A stretch of 21,745 nucleotides of DNA from Firmicutes bacterium UBA3936 (GTDB lineage Bacteria > Bacillota > Dethiobacteria > Dethiobacterales > Dethiobacteraceae), in assembly GCA_002385745.1 (NCBI GenBank), contig DGEC01000101.1, forward strand, positions 1 through 21,745. Direction: 5' to 3'. Under the pieces are notes generated by a model. The model had not been told where the DNA came from. It saw nothing but the letters and a program-made list of their open reading frames with translations, and ran no database searches. Each line of letters starts with the position of its first letter. The stretch's first letter is position 1. Shown here one piece after another: positions 1-7,595 of this stretch. The position numbers were made by a program, and so were the translations under genes.

Positions 1-1072
1 GATTACGTGAGACTGTATAAACAACGGCATTTTCAAAACCGATCATGGTAAGCTCAAAAACATTATCTTTTGTTTCAATGGTTTCAGTTCTGTTCAGATG
101 CAGGTAAACATTGTGCACCGGACGGTTGTCCAAAAAAAGAATTCCTGCCAGTACCGGGTTTTCCGGCAGGTAGTTCTTACTGTAGGGGATACCCTCCGTG
201 TTCAGGGAGAAATTTGGGTAAAAGCGGACAAGGTAAAGAAAGTTGCCTTCTTCACCCAGCCTTAGTTTGTCTTCGTCCCAGTACTTTTCTGTCTTCTGCC
301 GTCCGGAGGCTGTATCTTTTATTGTTAAGGCGGAAACATACCTGAAAGTAGTGTGGTATATTGCATTGCCGCCAAAACGCAGAGGTTCATTAATGGCAAC
401 CGTTCCCGAGGCAATTTCCCGGCCCTTCTGCGTAACCGTTACATCACTGTAAACACGGGGACGGATGGCGGGGTCATCTTCCTGTACCATGCGGACTTCC
501 TGAACAGCAACTGTGAAACCGCCTTCTTCTACGAAAAAACTGCTGCCGGCAATGCCCCCGTTGATATGCTCAAAGCCGGAAAGCGCTCCAATCATCACTC
601 CCAGCAAAATAATCAAGAGCCCGAAATGAGTAAAAACAGAACCAAAATAGCCGGCCCTGTCCCGCTCGCCGAAAACTATGCCCCGCTCCTCCCCGGAAAC
701 CTGCAGGCCGGCGGCGCGAAAAGCCGCCGCTGCAAGAGCCGGCGCCGCAGCCGCCCGGTCCGGTACGTCTCCCAATTTGACAGATGTATGGAGAGGCATT
801 TTTCTAAGATCGGCAGCCGACCGTACCACGGGAGGACGGTAAGCCAGGCGGCAAAGCGGGCCAAGCCGCCGCACCGAACAAAAGAGCAGGTTTAAGGCGG
901 AAAAGGCTATAATGCCGGCAAACCACCACGAGCCGTAAATATTCTGCCGGACTTCCGCCTGTTCCTGCAGAGCGGCAAAAGCGGAAACGACGGTTACCAG
1001 CACAAGCAAAGCCAGCCCCGCGCGCATGGAGCCAAGATAGCGCACTATCCGCTTCAAGACAGGCAAAAGCAC
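1..1072 (-). CDS. resB: ResB-family cytochrome c biogenesis protein, 3' end missing
   Basis: The minus-strand frame is open from a GTG at 1072 to the left edge, so about 357 residues are present and the C-terminus is cut off by the window. ResB (CcsB) is the membrane subunit that works with ResC/CcsA to move heme and attach it to apocytochrome c outside the membrane (System II). The N-terminal hydrophobic helix holds LGSMRAGLALLVLVTVVSAF, followed by SWWFAGIIAFSALNLLFCSV, a pattern typical of ResB. A third helix reads THFGLLIILLGVMIGAL, and the following extracytoplasmic part includes FGGNAIYHTTF. A TTG at 1066 is an alternative start, because the AAGGGGGG ribosome site lies almost against the GTG. 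It starts 6 bases after ccmE and belongs to the same operon. Family assignment is fairly firm; the pairing with ccm genes is unusual. Confidence 0.85.
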   Translation of the reverse strand, partial: MLLPVLKRIVRYLGSMRAGLALLVLVTVVSAFAALQEQAEVRQNIYGSWWFAGIIAFSALNLLFCSVRRLGPLCRLAYRPPVVRSAADLRKMPLHTSVKLGDVPDRAAAAPALAAAAFRAAGLQVSGEERGIVFGERDRAGYFGSVFTHFGLLIILLGVMIGALSGFEHINGGIAGSSFFVEEGGFTVAVQEVRMVQEDDPAIRPRVYSDVTVTQKGREIASGTVAINEPLRFGGNAIYHTTFRYVSALTIKDTASGRQKTEKYWDEDKLRLGEEGNFLYLVRFYPNFSLNTEGIPYSKNYLPENPVLAGILFLDNRPVHNVYLHLNRTETIETKDNVFELTMIGFENAVVYTVSRN

Positions 1073-1078
1073 CCCCCC

Positions 1079-1462
1079 TTATTTTCTGATTTCGTCCGGA
1101 TGCTTCTCGGCTTCATATTTTGACGGGCATTTAACCAGAACCTGGGCGGCGGCAAAATCCGGACCGGAGAATTTCCCTGTAACAACAATACTTTCGCCTG
1201 CAAACAAATTGTCTGGAACACTCCCGGCAACCAGAACACGGACGACTTCTCCGTTATCGTCTTCCATCTGAAAGGAATACCCGTCTGCAAGAGCAGTCAG
1301 CGAATCTGACAGGGCCAGGCCTTTTACCTGTACCGTTCTGTCCGTCTTTCTGGCTTCGGCAAAGGTAACGTAAGGAGTCATGGCATTGCGGGCGCTAAAA
1401 ACTATACCTGCTGCAAAAACCAAGAGCAGAAGAACAAGGACCGCCCTGTCATATTTTTTCAC
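1079..1462 (-). CDS. ccmE: CcmE heme chaperone, CxxxY variant
   Basis: A 127-residue protein with one N-terminal membrane anchor (about residues 7-23), then a beta-barrel domain of the OB type outside the membrane. CcmE covalently binds heme received from CcmC and passes it on for attachment to apocytochromes. In the well-known enterobacterial form the heme ligand is the His of an HxxxY motif. Here the corresponding segment reads KCPSKY, with Cys112 and Tyr116, matching the CxxxY type described for archaea and Desulfovibrio. The start is a GTG at 1462 and overlaps ccmD by 14 bases, which supports translational coupling. The length is a little short of proteobacterial CcmE. Identity is well supported by motif and by gene order. 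Confidence 0.88.
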   Translation of the reverse strand: MKKYDRAVLVLLLLVFAAGIVFSARNAMTPYVTFAEARKTDRTVQVKGLALSDSLTALADGYSFQMEDDNGEVVRVLVAGSVPDNLFAGESIVVTGKFSGPDFAAAQVLVKCPSKYEAEKHPDEIRK

Positions 1463-1565
1463 GCCGTTCCGCCTCCCTGATTTTCAAGTCAACACGCAGG
1501 ATATAAAGGAACAGTCCAAGCCAGGTTGCAAGGGTCGCCGCAAGAACAAAGTAAAGGTCTGTCAT
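1449..1565 (-). CDS. ccmD: CcmD-like small membrane protein (38 aa)
   Basis: This 38-residue frame begins with the ATGA overlap at the end of ccmC and ends inside the start of ccmE. It encodes one hydrophobic helix (YFVLAATLATWLGLFLYIL) followed by a charged tail rich in Arg, Glu and Lys, which is the layout of CcmD. In System I, CcmD helps release heme-loaded CcmE from the CcmABC complex. Sequence conservation in this family is low, so the call rests on size, topology and the exact position between ccmC and ccmE. It is short enough to be missed by automatic gene calling. Confidence 0.75.
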   Translation of the reverse strand: MTDLYFVLAATLATWLGLFLYILRVDLKIREAERREKI

Positions 1566-2224
1566 CTGTGCTTTTCCCCCCTTGTCTCCGCCCTGTGCAG
1601 CAGTTTTTCTAAACGCAGACGAATGTTGTACAGCCAGGCATACAAGCCGGTAAAACCCAAGAGAGAAGAGAAAAATACAACAAGCATTTTCCTGTCCATG
1701 GCAAAGGAGCGTTCTTTTATGTTAATCAGGTCGGGATGCAGTGAAAAGTATACCCGCGGCACAATAAAAACCAGAAAGGGAACGGTCAGAAAAGCAAAAA
1801 TTGCATAAACGGCAGACAGGCGTGCCCGCCTGTCCTCATCGGCAATAGAACTGCGCAGCGCAAAATAGGCGCCGTAAACAAGCAGCAGCACAACAATGGA
1901 AGTCTGCCGGGGATCCCAGTTCCAGTACAGCCCCCAGGCAGCCTTGCTCCAGATTGCCCCTGTAACGGTAGCCAGCAAGCAAAACACCGTCCCCAGCTCC
2001 GCGCTGACTTTAGCCTTCCGGTCCAGGCGGATAGCGTGTCGCCGCAAATAACCCAGGGAATTGACCGTTGCCATCAGGTAAGCCAGCACCGCAATCCAAG
2101 CCGCCGGAACATGATATATTATTATACGCCCTGTCTCACCCAGTCCCTGTGTCGACGACATATAGACAAATGAAGCAATTATCACTGCCGCAAGCCAGAT
2201 TCCAAGTATTATCTTTGCAGCCAC
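1562..2224 (-). CDS. ccmC: CcmC heme-handling membrane protein
   Basis: A 220-residue, six-helix membrane protein of the heme-handling family. It presents heme to CcmE at the outer face of the membrane. The tryptophan-rich signature is present as WGLYWNWD (residues 97-104), and the two conserved histidines proposed as axial heme ligands appear at His38 (IIIYHVP) and His163 (FSLHPDL). I place the start at GTG 2224, because AAGGAG lies 7 bases upstream and the protein then begins just before the first helix; a longer frame to 2362 would run through ccmB and add a non-conserved leader. It follows ccmB after 28 bases and overlaps ccmD by the ATGA junction. Confidence 0.9.
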   Translation of the reverse strand: MAAKIILGIWLAAVIIASFVYMSSTQGLGETGRIIIYHVPAAWIAVLAYLMATVNSLGYLRRHAIRLDRKAKVSAELGTVFCLLATVTGAIWSKAAWGLYWNWDPRQTSIVVLLLVYGAYFALRSSIADEDRRARLSAVYAIFAFLTVPFLVFIVPRVYFSLHPDLINIKERSFAMDRKMLVVFFSSLLGFTGLYAWLYNIRLRLEKLLHRAETRGEKHR

Positions 2225-2252
2225 ATGGCATCTCCTTCCCGGCTTTGGCCGC

Positions 2253-2933
2253 TTAATCATCCCATATATAAGCAAACAACAAAAAAGATGCCGCAAGTAT
2301 GACTCCGTCATAGCAAAAAAGCAGCAGCATGCTCGCTGCAACCCCCTCCCTGCTGCCCGCAAGACAGTTGTGCGTAGCCTTTACGGCGGTGAGGAGCAAA
2401 GGCAGCAGTACGGGGAAAGACAGCACAGCCATCAGTAAGCCTTTAGCTTCCGCTTTGGCAACTATGGCTGCCAGTACAGTACTGACGGCGGCCAGTCCGA
2501 GCAGTCCCAGCAATAAAACCGCAAGGAAAAGTCCGGGCAGCAGCACTGATTGATTGAGCAGAACAAAAAAGAGAGGCACAAGCAGAACCGCCAGGCTGAA
2601 AAGTAGAACGGCATTATACATATATTTGCCCATAAGTACCGTTTCCGGCGCGGCCGCCATTCTCAGCGCGGCAGCCGTGCCCTTTTCTTCCTCCTGGGCA
2701 AAAATACGGGGAAGTCCGGCCATGGCCGAAAAAAAGAGGATTATCCAGAGCAGTGCCGCTGCAACACCGGAGTCAGGCAGAAAACCGCCGACGGTAAAAC
2801 TGACGGTAACCATAACAGTAACGGCGAACATGAGCAAAGCACTGTAAGCATAGCGGGTGCGAAATTCAACGCGCAGATCCTTGCGGCAGACAGCCATGCC
2901 CCTGCGGACCCAGGGTAAGAATCCTGTCTCCAT
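2253..2933 (-). CDS. ccmB: CcmB heme-exporter permease subunit
   Basis: A membrane protein of 226 residues with about six hydrophobic segments, forming the permease partner of CcmA. The N-terminal piece RKDLRVEFRTRYAYSALLMF is typical of CcmB, which usually starts with a short cytoplasmic KDL...E.R segment before the first helix. The ATG at 2933 is chosen because a strong GGGGGAGG lies a few bases upstream. The ATG at 2897 would give the usual short N-terminus but has a poorer ribosome site, and the longest frame starts at 2954. The gene overlaps the end of ccmA by 68 bases with the chosen start (32 with the shorter one). With CcmA it supports release of holo-CcmE rather than simple heme export, according to work on the family. 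Confidence 0.87.
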   Translation of the reverse strand: METGFLPWVRRGMAVCRKDLRVEFRTRYAYSALLMFAVTVMVTVSFTVGGFLPDSGVAAALLWIILFFSAMAGLPRIFAQEEEKGTAAALRMAAAPETVLMGKYMYNAVLLFSLAVLLVPLFFVLLNQSVLLPGLFLAVLLLGLLGLAAVSTVLAAIVAKAEAKGLLMAVLSFPVLLPLLLTAVKATHNCLAGSREGVAASMLLLFCYDGVILAASFLLFAYIWDD

Positions 2934-3522
2934 AAGCCACCTCCCCCGGCTCATTGGTAGCCATAATCACAATGCCGCGCTTCCTCTGGCAGGCGATAAT
3001 ATTCTCCACCAGCCTTACGCCTTCCCCGTCCAGGTTTGCCGCAGGCTCGTCCAGGACAAGAATGGGCGGCCTATGCTGCAGTGCATAGGCAAGTTTCAGA
3101 CGCTGCCTCAGCCCGGAAGAAAAAGCGGCAAGCAGATCATTTTCCCTGCCCTTTAAGCCTACATAAGCCAGCAAGTCCCGGGCCTCTTCCGGAGAAAAGG
3201 GCAGCCCGCGCAGCCGGGCAAAAAACTCCAAGTTCTCCAGGGCGCTGAGTTCATTATACAGTTCCAGGTCCGGCGATACCAAACCTATTTTTGCACGCCT
3301 TTCACCGGCAGATAAGACTCTGCCGTCCACGGAAACGGACACTTCTCCCGCGCTGGGGGGCAAAAGACCGCAGATAATGCGCAGGAGTGTGGTTTTGCCT
3401 GCACCGTTGGGCCCGGCAACTGCAAAAACAGTCCCATATTCTATGGTCACTGAAATATTTGAAAACAATCTACGCTGCCCGTAGGCTTTGGCCAGGTTTT
3501 TTATTTCCACCCGGGTAAGCAT
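2866..3522 (-). CDS. ccmA: CcmA ATP-binding subunit
   Basis: A 218-residue ABC-type ATPase. Walker A is GPNGAGKTT at residues 37-45 and Walker B is ILVLDEP at 154-160, followed by a D-loop in AANLD. The signature region reads FSSGLRQRL in place of the classical LSGGQ, a departure common in CcmA proteins. The ATPase couples to CcmB and CcmC to release heme-loaded CcmE. The start ATG has an AAGGGGG site upstream and lies 18 bases after the end of the asnB-like gene, so the two are very probably on one transcript. The immediate neighbours ccmB-E make the assignment specific rather than a generic ABC ATPase. Confidence 0.9.
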   Translation of the reverse strand: MLTRVEIKNLAKAYGQRRLFSNISVTIEYGTVFAVAGPNGAGKTTLLRIICGLLPPSAGEVSVSVDGRVLSAGERRAKIGLVSPDLELYNELSALENLEFFARLRGLPFSPEEARDLLAYVGLKGRENDLLAAFSSGLRQRLKLAYALQHRPPILVLDEPAANLDGEGVRLVENIIACQRKRGIVIMATNEPGEVAYGDRILTLGPQGHGCLPQGSAR

Positions 3523-3540
3523 GGGACGGCCCCCTTTCCC

Positions 3541-5361
3541 TTATCTGATAAACTGCCGCCGCCAGAGAGCGAAGATAACCAGTGTCCATAATTTGCGGCT
3601 GTTATCGGTACTCCCCTCCATATGATCCGACAGCAACTGCCGGATGCAAGCCCTGTTAAAATACTGCCCCAGCTCCGGGTCCTCCAGTAAATCAGCCGTT
3701 TCTTTAGCCAGCGTACTTCGCAGCCATAAACGGGTCGGAACAGGGAACCCGCGTTTGGGCCTGTTCGTGGCGGCAGGAGGAACTACGCCGGCAAAGGCTT
3801 GCCGCAGCAGGTATTTTGTCATACCGCGCCTGATTTTATAACACAGGGGGATGGTGGCGGCAAATTCAAACACACGGTGGTCAAGGTAAGGCACACGTAT
3901 TCTCACGGAACTGGCCATTGTCATCTTGTCCGCTTTGGCCAGTATATCCCCGGGCAGCCAGGTATGCAGGTCAAGATACTGCATTTTCGTCACTTCATCC
4001 AGCCCTCTTGCCTGCTCAAAATACGGGGCTGTTATCCGGCTTGCAGGAGGGAAATTCCTTTGCTTCAAAAGTCTTCTTTTCTCCTCCTCCGAAAAAATAA
4101 AGGCATTGCCATAGTAGCGTTTTTCCAGCGGCAGGCCGGCACGGCGCAAATAGTTTTTACCCGGCAAAAAAGCGGGCCAGAACCTGCCGGCTGCCGAAAG
4201 CAGGGGGCGCGGCAGCAAACGAGCGGGGCGCAGGGCCAGAGGTTCTTTGTAGATGCCGTAGCCGCCGAATACTTCATCGGCTCCTTCACCCGACAGTATT
4301 ACGGTGACTTTTTTGCCGGCAGTGCGGGCTGCATAATAAAGAGCTATGGCAGCCGGATCGGCTACCGGTTCATCAAAATGCCAGACCAGTCGAGGCAGGT
4401 TATCCCAGTATTCGCCGGGGGTTATTATATACTCCTCGTGGTCCGTTTCCAGGTAGCGGGCCGTTTCCGCCGCTGCCTGCAATTCACTGTAGTCCTGTTC
4501 CTCATAGCCGACGCTGAAAGTTGACACCGGCCCCAATTCACGGAGCAAAGCAACAATAATGGTGGAATCTATCCCGCTTGACAGCAATGCGCCGTACGGC
4601 ACGGCTGCCCCGGTATGCAGCCTGACAGCCTCCCGCAGTATGCTGCCCGCCTGCTCCTTAAGTTCCTCAAGGGGCCTTTTCTGCGGGGAGAAAACAGGCC
4701 GCCAGTAACGCCTAATTGACAAACTCCCCTGCTGCCAAAAAAACTGCCTGGCCGGCGGTATTTTATATACACCGGCAAACATCGTCTGCGGTTCCGGGAC
4801 ATATTGAAATGTCAGGTAATGGGGAAGGGCTTCCCGGTTGAGGCGGGCTGTAAAAAAGGGCAATATAAAGAAAGCTTTTGCTTCAGAAGCCAGGGCAAAA
4901 TAATCCGCCGTCTCCGTGTAATAGAGGGGCGCAATGCCAAAACGGTCCCGCGCTCCAAAGAGCCGCTGCCGCCTGCCGTCATAAACACAGAAAGCAAACC
5001 TCCCCCGCAGCCGCTTTACACATTCTTCCCCTTCGTCTTCATACAGATGCAGGATAACTTCGCCGTCACTTTTGCTGCGGAAAACATGTCCCCGCCTGCG
5101 CAATTCCATTTGCAGCTCCTGATAATTGTAGATCTCGCAGTCTGCCACCAGCATCAAGGTGCCGTCCTCATTTAACACGGGCTGGTGTACCTCTTCTGAA
5201 AGATCAAATACTTTCAGCTGCCGGGAAGCAAAGGCGGCCGGCCCCCGGCTCAGCGCTGCATAATCATCAGGCCCCCGGTGCCGGAAGGCTGCGCCGGCTC
5301 TTTCCAGGTCCGCTGCAGGTCTTGTACCCCTTTTACTCCAAAGAGCTATAAACCCGGACAT
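3541..5361 (-). CDS. AsnB-like amidotransferase with degenerate glutaminase site
   Basis: A 606-residue, two-domain protein of the glutamine-dependent asparagine synthetase family at about normal length. The synthetase half keeps the pyrophosphate loop as LSSGIDS (residues 260-266) and the motif ILSGEGADEVFGGY near 355-368, so ATP binding and substrate adenylation look intact. The N-terminal glutaminase half is altered. The start reads MSGF, so the nucleophile Cys2 (usually MCGI) is Ser, encoded by TCC. The oxyanion-hole pair usually seen in FNGEIYN is ADCEIYN, with Asp74 and Cys75. Asp99 of the SDGE motif remains. It may therefore use free ammonia, or amidate something other than aspartate. 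It opens the ccm operon, 18 bases before ccmA. GGGGAGG lies 11 bases before the ATG. Confidence 0.85.
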   Translation of the reverse strand: MSGFIALWSKRGTRPAADLERAGAAFRHRGPDDYAALSRGPAAFASRQLKVFDLSEEVHQPVLNEDGTLMLVADCEIYNYQELQMELRRRGHVFRSKSDGEVILHLYEDEGEECVKRLRGRFAFCVYDGRRQRLFGARDRFGIAPLYYTETADYFALASEAKAFFILPFFTARLNREALPHYLTFQYVPEPQTMFAGVYKIPPARQFFWQQGSLSIRRYWRPVFSPQKRPLEELKEQAGSILREAVRLHTGAAVPYGALLSSGIDSTIIVALLRELGPVSTFSVGYEEQDYSELQAAAETARYLETDHEEYIITPGEYWDNLPRLVWHFDEPVADPAAIALYYAARTAGKKVTVILSGEGADEVFGGYGIYKEPLALRPARLLPRPLLSAAGRFWPAFLPGKNYLRRAGLPLEKRYYGNAFIFSEEEKRRLLKQRNFPPASRITAPYFEQARGLDEVTKMQYLDLHTWLPGDILAKADKMTMASSVRIRVPYLDHRVFEFAATIPLCYKIRRGMTKYLLRQAFAGVVPPAATNRPKRGFPVPTRLWLRSTLAKETADLLEDPELGQYFNRACIRQLLSDHMEGSTDNSRKLWTLVIFALWRRQFIR

Positions 5362-5434
5362 TTATATGTAAACCTCCCCGTCAAGCATCCTTTTTACTAT
5401 ATGACAGGGGAGCAAGGTTATGTTCCTTTTTTCA

Positions 5435-5460
5435 GGAAAAAAGCTGCCCGCCGGCAGCTT
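5435..5460 (-). terminator. Rho-independent terminator after the sel operon
   Basis: On the minus strand a perfect 8-bp stem AAGCTGCC/GGCAGCTT with a 4-base loop is followed by a run of T. It lies just past the stop of the EIIC-like gene and before the asnB-like gene, so it separates the two minus-strand operons. Confidence 0.8.
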
Positions 5461-5464
5461 AAAT

Positions 5465-6520
5465 TTACAGTTTTAAATCATAATCACCCGTCTTGATCAA
5501 ACCTTTTTTACGCATCCACTCACTGCACAGCAGTGCTATCACTGCCGGCAATAAATAATGCAAAAGCACGATTTTACCCAGGACAGGCAGGCTGAAGCCC
5601 ATGGCCGCTGCCGTTCCGAATTGCCCGACGAAACCGCTTGTCCCCATGCCGGCACCATAAGCCGTATTTTCCATTTGAAAAATAGTTGTCGCAAGCGGCC
5701 CAAGTATTGCGGAAGCCAAGGTGGGCGGCAGCAGTATCCAGGGATTCCTGACAATATTCGGCACCTGCAGCATGGAAGTTCCGACGCCCTGGGCAATCAG
5801 CCCTCCCCAGCCGTTTTCCCTGTAGCTGGCCACTGCAAAACCAATCATTTGTGCTGAACAGCCGACTGTGGCAGCACCGGCTGCCAAGCCCGAAAGGTCC
5901 ATCATAATTGCCAGCGCCGCACTGGAGATGGGGGCTGTCAGCGCCAGCCCCATGGCAACGGAAACAAGAATACCCATGGGTATGGGATGCTGCACAGTGG
6001 CCAGTTTAATAACATTTCCCAGCCAAATCATGAACCAGGCAACATAAGGGCCAAGGAGATTGGCGGCCAGCAGCCCGGCGGCAATAGTTACGGCCGGGGT
6101 GACAATAATATCAACTTTTGTTTCTTTGGAAACCAGCTTGCCGAATTCAGCACCTACAACGGCACCGATAAAGGCGCCGACAGGGCCTGCTGTTACGCCG
6201 CCCGCTGCGGCGGCGGCGCCGGCGGCACCGGTGATGACGCTGGCAAACAAAACCAGAGGCGGCGCCCCCAAGCCGTAAGCCACAGCCACACCTATGGACG
6301 GGCCCATGAGACTTTGTGCCACTTTCCCACTGCTGACCAGAAACTCAAATACAGCATTGTTGCCAAAAAGATTAGCCAGTTGCTCCCCCGCGGTTGACAG
6401 GATCAAACCGACAATCAGTGAAGCAAAGAGCCCCTGCGCCATAGCGCCGAGAGCATCAATCAAATATTGTTCTACAGAAAAAACAATATTTTTCCGGGCT
6501 AAAAAGCCTGCCTTCCCCAT
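5465..6520 (-). CDS. Stand-alone PTS EIIC-like membrane protein
   Basis: A 351-residue, strongly hydrophobic protein with about ten membrane segments, rich in Gly and Ala. It matches the general look of the family annotated as PTS_EIIC_2 (for example GPSIGVAVAYGLGAPPLVLFAS and ENTAYGAGMGTSGFVGQ). I saw no EIIA or EIIB phosphocarrier domain in it or nearby, so a classical sugar phosphotransferase role is not supported. The ATG at 6520 is preferred over the upstream TTG at 6538, because GGGAGGAG lies 6-8 bases before it. It follows selD by 28 bases with no terminator between, so it is probably co-transcribed with selA-selB-selD. Substrate is unknown; the context raises the question of a selenium or sulfur compound, which is inference only. 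Confidence 0.75.
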   Translation of the reverse strand: MGKAGFLARKNIVFSVEQYLIDALGAMAQGLFASLIVGLILSTAGEQLANLFGNNAVFEFLVSSGKVAQSLMGPSIGVAVAYGLGAPPLVLFASVITGAAGAAAAAGGVTAGPVGAFIGAVVGAEFGKLVSKETKVDIIVTPAVTIAAGLLAANLLGPYVAWFMIWLGNVIKLATVQHPIPMGILVSVAMGLALTAPISSAALAIMMDLSGLAAGAATVGCSAQMIGFAVASYRENGWGGLIAQGVGTSMLQVPNIVRNPWILLPPTLASAILGPLATTIFQMENTAYGAGMGTSGFVGQFGTAAAMGFSLPVLGKIVLLHYLLPAVIALLCSEWMRKKGLIKTGDYDLKL

Positions 6521-6548
6521 CACTTTCTCCTCCCACAAAAATATCAGT

Positions 6549-7595
6549 CTATTTTTTCACCCTTATCGCTCCCGGCATTTCCCGGGTAACCACGCCGATG
6601 GCGGCAGCCTGTATGCCCCTTTGGTCCAATGCTGCCAGCAGCCTGTCTGCTTTCTGTTTGGGGACAGCCAGCAGCAGCCCCCCCGAAGTCTGCGGGTCGC
6701 AAAGGATATCCATTTCCAATTCTCCCACTTCACAGCCTCCGGCTTCAACCGCCTCGGCCACATAATCCCGGTTGGCATAAGCTCCGCCCGGAATCAAGCC
6801 TGTTTCGGCTGCCCGTACGGCGCCGGGCAAAAGCGGTACATTTTTAAAGGAAATCTCCATGGCGACCTTGCTTGCCGCCGCCATCTCCTTGGCATGCCCC
6901 AAAAGGCCGAAGCCGGTGATATCGGTGGCGGAAGAAACACCTATTTCCTTCATTACCGCCGCCGCTTCCCTGTTAAGATTAGACATGGACTGAACCGCCG
7001 CTGCAATTTCCTCTTCACCGGCCATTTCCGCTTTGGCGGCAGTCAAAACCAGCCCTGTACCGACAGGTTTGGTTAATACCAGAACGTCACCGGCCCGGGC
7101 ATTGCTGTTGGTAATCAATTCAGCAGGATGGACGATCCCGGTAACGGAAAGCCCGTATTTAGGTTCTTTATCCTCCACGCTGTGCCCTCCGACAATAATG
7201 GCGCCAGCCTCCCGGACTTTTTCCGCCCCACCTTCTAAAATTTCGGCCAAAACGGATATATCCAGGGACTTGGAAGGAAAACAGACTATGTTCATTACCA
7301 GTTTAGGCTCTCCGCCCATGGCATAAACATCCGACAAGGCGTTGGCGGCTGCTATCTGCCCAAAAATAAAGGGATCATCTACAACGGGAGTAAAAAAGTC
7401 CAGCGTCTGTACCAATGCCAGATCATCGCGCAATCTGAAAACACCGGCATCGGCAAAGGAATCACAGCCAACCAGCAAATCCGGGTGTTCCATGACAGGT
7501 AAATGGCACAAGACCTGTGCCAAGGCCCCGGGGGGCATTTTAGCCGCTCACCCGCTGCTTGTGGTCATTTGCGTCAATTTCACATCATCGGCCAT
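6549..7595 (-). CDS. selD: Selenophosphate synthetase, selenoprotein with in-frame TGA
   Basis: SelD makes selenophosphate from selenide and ATP, the selenium donor for Sec-tRNA. The conserved core is clear (DFFTPVVDDPFIFGQIAAAN, then ALSDVYAMGG). Read from an ATG at 7595 the protein is 348 residues and begins MADDVKLTQMTTSSG, then TGA (7548-7550), then AAKMPPG. The TGA takes the place of the catalytic Cys, with Lys19 three residues on, as in Cys17/Lys20 of the E. coli enzyme. Starting instead at the ATG at 7538 would remove the whole active-site loop. A hairpin like a bacterial SECIS lies downstream of the TGA. The ATG has a GAGGGGGG ribosome site and overlaps the end of selB by 11 bases. 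Sec at this position is known in other selenium-using bacteria. Confidence 0.93.
7505..7550 (-). promoter_or_regulatory. Bacterial SECIS element in selD mRNA
   Basis: The element runs from the TGA Sec codon at 7550-7548 to a hairpin at 7521-7505. The hairpin has a perfect 6-bp stem GGCACA/TGTGCC and a GGTCT loop, starting 30 bases after the TGA. The loop sequence CAGGTCTTG closely resembles the AGGUCU apical loop that SelB recognises in E. coli fdhF mRNA. The spacing fits the range known for bacterial SECIS elements. Confidence 0.85.

Noticed and set aside
25..50. TTTTCAAAACC resembling the anticodon loop of tRNA-Sec (UCA)
   Set aside because: No acceptor or T-arm can be built around it, and it lies inside the resB coding frame. 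No selC gene was found anywhere in the window.
353..895. Long plus-strand frame of 180 codons
   Set aside because: It lies opposite resB, lacks a ribosome site and shows no family features; resB on the minus strand explains the region.
3799..4524. Plus-strand frame of 241 codons
   Set aside because: Shadow of the AsnB-like gene; the minus-strand protein has clear motifs throughout.
5362..5434. T-box or other riboswitch before the AsnB-like gene
   Set aside because: Only about 73 bases separate the upstream terminator from the start codon, too short for a T-box, and no conserved T-box motif is visible.
6294..7076. Plus-strand frame of 260 codons
   Set aside because: It crosses the junction of the EIIC-like gene and selD on the opposite strand and has no coherent domain.
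6549..7538. selD as a 329-residue protein starting at ATG 7538
   Set aside because: It omits the active-site loop; the TGA in GUAAK context, the SECIS-like hairpin and the ribosome site at 7595 support the longer gene.
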